Positions 6,975 to 11,465 of a DNA stretch of 11,465 nt are shown in pieces; position 1 is the stretch's first letter; each line of letters opens with the position of its first letter. Position numbers and translations under genes: made by a program. The DNA comes from Acidimicrobiia bacterium (GTDB lineage: Bacteria; Actinomycetota; Acidimicrobiia; Acidimicrobiales; Ilumatobacteraceae), in NCBI GenBank assembly GCA_013821025.1, contig JACDHN010000042.1:1-11465 (forward strand), given 5' to 3'. The notes beneath the pieces were generated by a model. The model was not told the DNA's origin. It was given only the letters and a program-made list of their open reading frames with translations, and searched no databases.

Positions 6975-6982
6975 GCGGATCC

Positions 6983-7888
6983 ATGACTGATCAGCTCGGG
7001 TTCGACGGACAGGTTACGATCATCACCGGAGCAGGCGGCGGGCTCGGTCGCGAGCATGCCGTGCTCATGGCGTCGCGAGGTGCGCTGGTCATCGTCAACG
7101 ACCTCGGTGGAGCCGTCGACGGCACCGGCAGCGACCAGAGCGCCGCCGCCAAGGTCGTCGAAGAGATCACGTCCGCCGGCGGCGAAGCCGTCGCCAACAC
7201 GAACTCCGTCGCCACCAGGGAAGGCGGCGAGGCGATAGTGCAAAGCGCAGTCGACGCCTTCGGCAAGGTCGACATCGTCATCAACAACGCCGGCATCCTG
7301 CGCGACAAGGCGTTCCACAACATGGGCGAGGAGCTCGTGGCGCCCGTGCTCGACGTCCACCTGCGCGGCGCCTTCAACGTCACCGGCCCGGCGTGGAAGC
7401 GGATGCGTGAGCAGGGCTACGGACGGATCATCAGCACGTCATCGGCGGCAGGCCTGTTCGGCAACTTCGGTCAGGCCAACTACGGCGCTGCGAAGATGGG
7501 CCTCGTCGGGTTCACGAAGGTGCTCGCCGTCGAGGGCGCGAAGTACAACATCAAGGCCAACGCCATCGCCCCGCTGGCGAGGACCCGGATGACAGAAGAC
7601 CTGCTCGGCGCGTTCGGCGACTCGGTCGGGCCAGAGTTCGTCGCCCCGCTCGTGACATATCTCGCCCACGAGTCGTGCGAACCGACTGGCCGCGTGTTCT
7701 CCGTTGGCGGCGGGCGCGTCGCCGAGGTGTTCGTGGGCGAGACCACGGGTTGGGGCAGCCGCTCGCTGTCGCCGGAGGACGTGCGCGACAACTGGTCGAC
7801 CATCACCGATCGCGAGGCCTACAGCGTGCCGGCGGGCATCGCCGATGAGACCGGCCTGTTCATCAACTTCCTGCAGTCGGCCCTTTGA
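6983..7888 (+). CDS. SDR-family 3-hydroxyacyl-CoA dehydrogenase-like protein (MFE-2/HSD17B4-type)
   Basis: The product is a 301-residue short-chain dehydrogenase/reductase. The Rossmann motif TGAGGGLG (15-22) and acidic D40 in IVNDLGG suggest NAD preference. NNAGILRD (101-108) and VHLRGAF (125-131) are followed by the catalytic S154 and the YGAAK motif (Y167, K171). VHLRGAF and the long C-terminal extension (about 245-301, with LSPEDVRDNW at 262-271) match the dehydrogenase domain of peroxisomal multifunctional enzyme type 2. A role in oxidising (3R)-hydroxyacyl-CoA during beta-oxidation is therefore likely, though steroid or other alcohol substrates are possible. The hydratase partner found fused in MFE-2 is not in the window. 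ATG 6983 fits the motif spacing and the upstream hexamer. It precedes a divergent-promoter region shared with the lipoprotein gene and is followed by a stem-loop. Confidence 0.9.
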   Translation: MTDQLGFDGQVTIITGAGGGLGREHAVLMASRGALVIVNDLGGAVDGTGSDQSAAAKVVEEITSAGGEAVANTNSVATREGGEAIVQSAVDAFGKVDIVINNAGILRDKAFHNMGEELVAPVLDVHLRGAFNVTGPAWKRMREQGYGRIISTSSAAGLFGNFGQANYGAAKMGLVGFTKVLAVEGAKYNIKANAIAPLARTRMTEDLLGAFGDSVGPEFVAPLVTYLAHESCEPTGRVFSVGGGRVAEVFVGETTGWGSRSLSPEDVRDNWSTITDREAYSVPAGIADETGLFINFLQSAL

Positions 7889-7927
7889 GACGCCGCTCCG
7901 TACGTGCACGGGCGCTCACCGGCGTCT
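7888..7927 (+). terminator. Stem-loop between the SDR and LapA genes, possible terminator
   Basis: AGACGCCG at 7888-7895 and CGGCGTCT at 7920-7927 are perfectly complementary 8-nt arms around a 24-nt loop that itself contains the palindrome CGTGCACG (7903-7910). The first base of the stem is the last base of the SDR stop codon. There is no T-run after it, as is common for proposed actinobacterial terminators, so processing or mRNA protection is also possible. Confidence 0.4.
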
Positions 7928-7943
7928 GGCAAGCTGACGAACC

Positions 7944-8228
7944 ATGAGTGACTCGTTCCGAGACCGAGACTTAGACCGAGACCGAGACCCTGACCGCGAT
8001 CGCCAACCGGTCGCCAGCGGCCGTGGCGGACCGTCGCCCCTGCTCATCGCCTTCGTCATCATCGGCATCCTGGCGTTGGTCTTCGTGCTGCAGAATCGCG
8101 AGGCAGCCCAGATCGAGTTCCTGTTCATCCAGGTCGAAAGCCAGGTGTGGGTCGCCATCGCCATCGCCATCGGCGTCGGCGTGCTGCTCGACCGACTCAT
8201 CTCGGCGTGGTGGCGGCGCAACCGCTGA
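7944..8228 (+). CDS. LapA-domain (DUF1049) membrane protein
   Basis: The product is a 94-residue small inner-membrane protein. A charged N-terminal tail built from Arg-Asp dipeptides (6-20) is followed by a first transmembrane segment (about 32-50, ending LALVFVLQN), a short linker with IEFLFIQV (57-64) and a second transmembrane segment (about 66-83) ending in GVLLDRLISAWWRR. The FVLQN...IEFLF pattern and the two-helix layout are typical of the LapA_dom family, whose proteobacterial member helps lipopolysaccharide assembly. In actinobacteria, which lack that pathway, the role is not established. A single TTA leucine codon (7971-7973) occurs inside the repeat-coding stretch. The next gene starts 1 nt after the stop, so the two are surely cotranscribed. 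Promoter evidence is weak: CAAGCT at 7930-7935 is 8 nt before the ATG. Confidence 0.85.
   Translation: MSDSFRDRDLDRDRDPDRDRQPVASGRGGPSPLLIAFVIIGILALVFVLQNREAAQIEFLFIQVESQVWVAIAIAIGVGVLLDRLISAWWRRNR
7959..8003 (+). repeat. Degenerate CGAGAC hexanucleotide repeat encoding (Arg-Asp)n
   Basis: Fifteen codons at the 5' end of the LapA-domain gene are made of CGAGAC units with a few changes. They encode alternating Arg and Asp interrupted by Leu10 and Pro16. The unit is in frame, so loss or gain of copies would only change tail length. Confidence 0.85.
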
Positions 8229-8229
8229 C

Positions 8230-9075
8230 GTGACGGATCCCGGCGGTCCCGAACCTGCCGTCCACGACTTCGGGGGAACCGGTCCCCCGCTGCTGATCTC
8301 GCACGCCACCGGCTTCCACGGATATTGCTACCAGCCGATGGCGGAAGCCATCGCCGACCACGTGCACGCCGTCGCCTTCGACTACCGGGGCCACGGCGAC
8401 ACGCCGGCACCCGAGGGGTGGGAGGTGGACTGGGAGGAGTACGCCGACGATGCCGAAGCCGTCGCCCTCCGGCTCGCCGAAGCCCACGGAGGACGGCTCA
8501 CCGCGTTCGGGCACTCGATGGGTGGGACGTGCCTGCTGATGGTGGCGTACCGGCACCCGGCCCTGTTCGAGCGCCTGGTGCTGTTCGAGCCGATCGTGCC
8601 GAGGCCGGGCGGGCCTGGACCTGTCGAGCCCGACGAGTCGCCGCTCGTGGCGGCGGCGAGACGTCGCCGGGACACGTTCGGCTCACGCGAGGAGGCGTTC
8701 GCCAACTACGCCAACAAGCCGCCGCTGAACGTGTTCCACCCTGACGCCCTGATGGCGTACGTCTCGCACGGCTTCGCCGACGACGTGGAGGGCGTGCGGC
8801 TGAAGTGCTCGCCGCAGCTCGAGGCGGCCACGTTCGCCGCCGGGGGCCGTCACCACACCTGGGAGTACTCGCGGCACATCGACGTCCCGGTCCTGGTCGT
8901 GAGCGGCAAGACCGGCCCCGATCAGGGTCCCGCATCGATGGCGCCGCTGATCGCCGAGGAGTTGCCGCGGGGCGCAATGTTGCGGCTCGATCGGGTCGAT
9001 CACTTCGGGCCGATGTCGCACCCCGACCTCATCGGACAGGTCATCACGGACGCGATGGGTACCCGATTCGTGTAA
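8230..9075 (+). CDS. Alpha/beta-fold hydrolase
   Basis: The product is a 281-residue alpha/beta hydrolase. The oxyanion region is LLISHATGFHG (21-31), with AFDYRGHGDT (49-58) after it. The nucleophile elbow is GHSMGG with S96, and the catalytic histidine is H258 in VDHFGPM. The acid is probably D231, which lies in the expected loop after the VLVVSGKTG strand. The cap region (about 125-210) is rich in charged residues. The frame is open back to 8023, but that part is antisense-like low-complexity sequence within the LapA gene. GTG 8230, one base after the LapA stop, gives the normal N-terminus and implies translational coupling. The family includes esterases, lactonases, epoxide hydrolases and C-C hydrolases, so the substrate is unknown. 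Neighbouring lipid genes make an acyl ester plausible, as inference only. Confidence 0.9.
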   Translation: MTDPGGPEPAVHDFGGTGPPLLISHATGFHGYCYQPMAEAIADHVHAVAFDYRGHGDTPAPEGWEVDWEEYADDAEAVALRLAEAHGGRLTAFGHSMGGTCLLMVAYRHPALFERLVLFEPIVPRPGGPGPVEPDESPLVAAARRRRDTFGSREEAFANYANKPPLNVFHPDALMAYVSHGFADDVEGVRLKCSPQLEAATFAAGGRHHTWEYSRHIDVPVLVVSGKTGPDQGPASMAPLIAEELPRGAMLRLDRVDHFGPMSHPDLIGQVITDAMGTRFV

Positions 9076-9086
9076 CACCCCTGCCG

Positions 9087-9092
9087 TACGAT
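9087..9092 (+). promoter_or_regulatory. Proposed -10 box (TACGAT) for the RecB-like nuclease
   Basis: TACGAT lies in the 26-bp gap after the hydrolase gene and ends 9 nt before ATG 9102, so a short or absent leader is predicted. It would give the nuclease-phosphatase pair its own start besides read-through from the LapA-hydrolase genes. Confidence 0.45.
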
Positions 9093-9101
9093 GAACACAT
9101 C

Positions 9102-9935
9102 ATGGACGCGAGCCCGGCCTACCCCGTCCCGACGAGCCTGTCGCCGAGCAGGGTCGAATCGTTCACGTCGTGCCCACTGGCGTTCCGCTTCGGTGCCATC
9201 GAGAAGCTGCCAGAGCTCCCCAACATCCACACCCTGCGCGGTTCTCTCGTGCACAGGGCACTCGAGCTGGCGTTCTGCTCCACCGGTCCTGAACGCACGC
9301 CTGAGCTGTTCCACCGCTCGCTCGAGCTGGCGCTTTCGGAGTACGAGCAGGATCCTGAGTTCATCGAGCTGCGGCTCGACGACGAGGTAGTCGAGCACTT
9401 CCGCCAGGAGTGCCGCTCGCTCGTAGGGCGCTACCTCACGATGGAAGATCCGACACAGGTGCGCGCCATCGGGCTCGAGTTGCGACTCGAGGCCAGCGCC
9501 GGGCCACTGAACCTGCGCGGCATCATCGACCGTCTCGAGCTCGATGAACACGGCGGGCTCATCGTCACCGACTACAAGACCGGGCGCGCTCCCATGCAGC
9601 ACTTCGAGGGGCGCCGCCTGGGTGGCGTGCACTTCTACTCGTTCCTGTGCGAGGCCGTGTTCGGCGTGCGACCGAGCGCCATCCGGTTGATGTACCTCGG
9701 CAGCGGCGAGACCATCGAGGCCCGGCCAACCGAGCGGTCGGTGCAGTTCGTCACCATGAGGGCAAGCGCCGTGTTCGCCGCCGTGGAGCGGGCGTGTGTC
9801 ACCGGTGACTTCCGGTCGCGACCGGGCCCGCTCTGCCCGTTCTGTTCGTTCCAGCAGTGGTGCCCCTCGTTCGGGGGCGATCCCACGATCGCCGCCGTAG
9901 AGGCGCCCTTGCGCCGCGCCGTGGTCGCGGCGTGA
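9102..9935 (+). CDS. RecB-family PD-(D/E)XK nuclease with a four-cysteine Fe-S signature
   Basis: The product is a 277-residue stand-alone nuclease domain like the C-terminal domains of RecB and AddB. Nuclease motifs in order are H51 in RGSLVHRALE, D143 in GIIDRLE, D157 and K159 in VTDYKTG, and a degenerate QxxxY-type motif in HFYSFLCEA (177-185). C24 in TSCPLAFRF together with C245, C248 and C254 (CPFC...WC) forms the split four-cysteine pattern that binds a [4Fe-4S] cluster in AddB- and Cas4-type nucleases. No helicase domain or helicase gene is in the window, so this is not a full RecBCD or AddAB system, and there is no CRISPR array. The frame is open far upstream, but ATG 9102 gives the usual SLSPSRVESFTSCPLAFRF-like start. 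The next gene overlaps by 4 nt (GTGA). A role in DNA repair or end processing is likely but unproven. Confidence 0.9.
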   Translation: MDASPAYPVPTSLSPSRVESFTSCPLAFRFGAIEKLPELPNIHTLRGSLVHRALELAFCSTGPERTPELFHRSLELALSEYEQDPEFIELRLDDEVVEHFRQECRSLVGRYLTMEDPTQVRAIGLELRLEASAGPLNLRGIIDRLELDEHGGLIVTDYKTGRAPMQHFEGRRLGGVHFYSFLCEAVFGVRPSAIRLMYLGSGETIEARPTERSVQFVTMRASAVFAAVERACVTGDFRSRPGPLCPFCSFQQWCPSFGGDPTIAAVEAPLRRAVVAA

Positions 9936-10555
9936 ACGAGCGCAGCGAGCAAGGCTTCAACAGCGCCACGAGCGCGACTCGTCCTGCCCCCGGGCGGTAC
10001 GACCTCGGCGCGAAGGTGGCGGCGTTCGACCGCAGCGTCGACGGTGTCATCGAGCGGATGCGCGGCCACCGGGTGCCCGACACCGTGTTCGTGACCGCCA
10101 GCCGTCTCGGCGACTGGAGCCTGATCTGGCACCTCGTCGGCCTGACCAGGGCCGTGGTCGAGGGGCGACGTGGGCTGCGGCGCAGCCTGGTGTTCGCCGG
10201 CCTGCTCGGTGCGGAGAGCCTGATCGTCAACCAGGGTCTGAAGCGCCTCTTCAACCGCCAGCGCCCCACGATCGCCGGTGACGACCGGCTCCGCGTGCGC
10301 AAACCGTTGACGTCGAGCTTCCCGTCCGGCCATGCGTCGGCCGCCGGGTTTGGCGGTGTCGTCCTTACGGATCAGGAGGGGCCGCGCAGCGCCGTCCTGT
10401 GGGTGCCGATGGGCGCAACGGTGGCGTTCAGCCGCGTATACGTGCGCATCCACCACGCCTCCGACGTGGTTGCAGGTGTTGCTGTCGGGGCAGCACTCGG
10501 CACCGTCGGCCGCGGCGTCTCCCGCCGGCTGCTGCGCACGAACGTGCTGCGCTGA
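9932..10555 (+). CDS. PAP2-family membrane phosphatase
   Basis: The product is a 207-residue phosphatase of the type 2 phosphatidic acid phosphatase family. All three signature motifs are present: K-x6-RP (K104 to R110-P111), PSGH (131-134) and SRVYVRIHHASD (167-178, with R168, H174 and D178). Hydrophobic stretches near 85-102 and 153-165 and a C-terminal one near 178-195 suggest membrane insertion, with the active site facing the extracytoplasmic side as in family members. Likely substrates are lipid phosphates such as phosphatidic acid or undecaprenyl pyrophosphate. GTG 9932 overlaps the TGA stop of the nuclease gene (GTGA), so translation is coupled. The first 20 residues are polar and not conserved-looking. 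Pairing with a nuclease has no obvious functional logic. Confidence 0.9.
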   Translation: MNERSEQGFNSATSATRPAPGRYDLGAKVAAFDRSVDGVIERMRGHRVPDTVFVTASRLGDWSLIWHLVGLTRAVVEGRRGLRRSLVFAGLLGAESLIVNQGLKRLFNRQRPTIAGDDRLRVRKPLTSSFPSGHASAAGFGGVVLTDQEGPRSAVLWVPMGATVAFSRVYVRIHHASDVVAGVAVGAALGTVGRGVSRRLLRTNVLR

Positions 10556-10577
10556 GCTCCCTTTGCGAGGGGAATGA

Positions 10578-10596
10578 AACGTCGTACGTCGACGTT
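10578..10596. promoter_or_regulatory. Inverted repeat AACGTCG-N5-CGACGTT upstream of the DsbA-like gene
   Basis: Perfect 7-bp arms (10578-10584 and 10590-10596) flank TACGT, giving a 19-bp operator-sized symmetric site in the 50-bp gap before the DsbA-like gene. It ends 9 bp before ATG 10606. A repressor site or an RNA hairpin near the start codon are both possible. Confidence 0.45.
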
Positions 10597-10605
10597 GTGT
10601 CCGGC

Positions 10606-11202
10606 ATGGTCCGATCCTTCGCCGTCACGTTCGACTACCGCTGCCCCTACGCCCGGATCGCCCACGATCACGTCGTCGCTGCACTGGCCGACGGGGCCGA
10701 GTGGGACGTCACGTTCCTGCCCTTCAGCCTCGGTCAGTCACACGTGGAGGAGGGCCAGCCCGACATTTGGGGTCGACCCGAGGACGATTCGGGGCTGTTG
10801 GCACTCCAGGTCGGCATCGCCGTACGTGACACGCAACCCGACATGTTCCTTGCCGTGCACAGTGCGTTGTTCGCTCTGCGACACGATCGCGGCGCTGATC
10901 TTCGCCAGCGGGAGCTGCTCGACGAGGTGTTGACCGACGCCGGCACCGACGTCGAGGCGGTGTGGGCCGAGGTGGCCACCGGTCGTCCCTTGGCCACCAT
11001 CGAGAAGGAGCACACCGGTTTCGTCGGCACGCACGACGTGTGGGGTGTCCCGACGTTCATCGTCGACGAGCGGGCCGTGTTCGTGCGCCTGCTCGACCGC
11101 CCTGCCGACGGTGCGGAGGCCAACGCAGCGATCGAGCGCATCCTCGACGCCATCGATTGGCCGCTGCTCAACGAGTTCAAGCACACCTCGATTCCCCGCT
11201 GA
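10606..11202 (+). CDS. DsbA-family thioredoxin-fold protein with a single-cysteine CPYA active site
   Basis: The product is a 198-residue cytoplasmic protein with no signal peptide. The N-terminal strand and active-site region MVRSFAVTFDYRCPYARIA carries CPYA with only C13; the usual second cysteine of CxxC is an alanine. An inserted helical domain (about 45-135) is followed by WGVPTFIV with the cis-proline P149, typical of the DsbA/FrnE-like group that includes the mycothiol-dependent nitroreductase Rv2466c of mycobacteria (CPWC). Without the resolving cysteine it may act with a low-molecular-weight thiol such as mycothiol, or as a glutathione-transferase-kappa-like or isomerase-type enzyme. 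ATG 10606 matches the family start. GTG 10597 in frame is an alternative, and the open frame further upstream lies in the phosphatase gene. The gene is last in the five-gene plus-strand run and is preceded by an inverted repeat. Confidence 0.83.
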   Translation: MVRSFAVTFDYRCPYARIAHDHVVAALADGAEWDVTFLPFSLGQSHVEEGQPDIWGRPEDDSGLLALQVGIAVRDTQPDMFLAVHSALFALRHDRGADLRQRELLDEVLTDAGTDVEAVWAEVATGRPLATIEKEHTGFVGTHDVWGVPTFIVDERAVFVRLLDRPADGAEANAAIERILDAIDWPLLNEFKHTSIPR

Positions 11203-11210
11203 TCGATCGC

Positions 11211-11227
11211 CATCGGCGTTGCCGATG
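11211..11227. promoter_or_regulatory. Perfect inverted repeat CATCGGC-GTT-GCCGATG before the WS/DGAT gene
   Basis: Seven-base-pair arms surround a 3-nt loop. The site begins 8 nt after the DsbA-like stop and covers the area where the -35 of the WS/DGAT promoter would lie. It could be a short terminator hairpin for the upstream run or an operator for the acyltransferase gene. No T-run follows. Confidence 0.45.
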
Positions 11228-11236
11228 ACCGTTGCG

Positions 11237-11242
11237 TATCCT
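11237..11242 (+). promoter_or_regulatory. Proposed -10 box (TATCCT) for the WS/DGAT gene
   Basis: TATCCT ends 6 nt before the GTG at 11249, predicting a leaderless transcript that begins at the start codon. No Shine-Dalgarno sequence is visible. Confidence 0.5.
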
Positions 11243-11248
11243 GCATCC

Positions 11249-11465
11249 GTGGCTGCACCAGAGAAGTACGACACGCGGATGAGCGACGCCGAGGGGCTGA
11301 TGTGGCGTCTCGAGAAGGATCCGTATCTGTCGTCGACGTTCTCGACACTGACGATTCTCGACCAGCCGCCCGATCTCGACGTTCTGAGGACGCGTATGGA
11401 GCGGGCGACGTGGATCGTGCCGCGCCTACGCCAGCGGGTGCAGCCGTCGCCGGTCAACCTGCAGG
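11249..11465 (+). CDS. Wax ester synthase/diacylglycerol O-acyltransferase (WS/DGAT), N-terminal part
   Basis: The first 72 codons are present and the frame runs off the right edge. The N-terminal pattern MSDAEGLMWRLEKDP (11-25) and the following TLTILDQPPDLDVLRTRMERA region (key residues D43, L47, M52), then PRLRQRV (58-64), match the start of bacterial WS/DGAT proteins. These transfer acyl groups from acyl-CoA to fatty alcohols or diacylglycerol to make storage lipids. The catalytic HHxxxDG motif lies beyond the window, so activity cannot be judged. GTG 11249 is chosen for its spacing from the TATCCT hexamer; the ATG at 11279 is an alternative that would start exactly at MSDAEG. The open frame was read directly from the sequence. 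Confidence 0.85.
   Translation, partial: MAAPEKYDTRMSDAEGLMWRLEKDPYLSSTFSTLTILDQPPDLDVLRTRMERATWIVPRLRQRVQPSPVNLQ

Noticed and set aside
9102..9935. Cas4 or CRISPR-associated nuclease
   Set aside because: The nuclease and Fe-S motifs resemble Cas4, but there is no CRISPR array or other cas gene in the window, and the protein also fits stand-alone RecB-like nucleases.
10574..10933. ATG at 10574 preceded by GAGGGGA, opening a 119-codon frame
   Set aside because: The spacing looks like a ribosome-binding site, but the peptide is Ser/Pro/Arg-rich shadow sequence, while the neighbouring frame holds the DsbA-like motifs.
11458..11465. Eight-base palindrome CCTGCAGG at the right edge
   Set aside because: It is inside the WS/DGAT coding frame and is probably a chance restriction-site-like sequence or simply where the window was cut.

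Overview
The window is high-GC, gene-dense DNA (about two thirds GC by eye) with F420-type luciferase-like, acyl-CoA dehydrogenase, MFE-2-like short-chain dehydrogenase and WS/DGAT genes. This mix, plus an Rv2466c-like DsbA-family protein and apparently leaderless starts, suggests an actinomycete-type organism. A lipid-degrading and lipid-storing member of the class Acidimicrobiia is my best guess. That is inference from gene content; no rRNA or other marker gene is present.

Layout. (1) 1-72 is a G-rich pentanucleotide tract touching the stop codon of the first gene. (2) 73-2441, minus strand, holds two acyl-CoA dehydrogenase-fold flavoenzymes in tandem. (3) 2442-2502 is a compact divergent promoter with operator-like palindromes. 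(4) 2503-3955, plus strand, holds a luciferase-like oxidoreductase overlapping a GNAT acetyltransferase. (5) 3942-6248, minus strand, is a large FdhF/YdeP-type molybdopterin oxidoreductase whose 3' end overlaps the GNAT gene. (6) 6362-6829, minus strand, is a small NlpC/P60 lipoprotein. (7) 6983-7888, plus strand, is a 3-hydroxyacyl-CoA dehydrogenase-like SDR. (8) 7944-11202, plus strand, is a tight run of five genes: LapA-domain membrane protein, alpha/beta hydrolase, RecB-like Fe-S nuclease, PAP2 phosphatase and DsbA-like thioredoxin-fold protein. (9) From 11249 to the window end is the N-terminus of a wax ester synthase/diacylglycerol acyltransferase. No gene-free stretch exceeds about 155 bases.

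How the genes work together. The two acyl-CoA dehydrogenase-like genes, the SDR, the hydrolase and the WS/DGAT fit a theme of fatty-acid or steroid-like acyl-CoA metabolism and storage lipid synthesis, but they lie in separate transcription units and no complete pathway is encoded. The other genes look like general housekeeping or accessory functions.

The most consistent unexplained pattern is regulatory. Six transcription-unit heads carry a TANNNT hexamer 6-9 nt upstream of the start codon, which predicts leaderless mRNAs, and several of these promoters also carry perfect small inverted repeats. I see no mobile element, CRISPR array, tRNA or rRNA, and no convincing novel defence or biosynthetic system.
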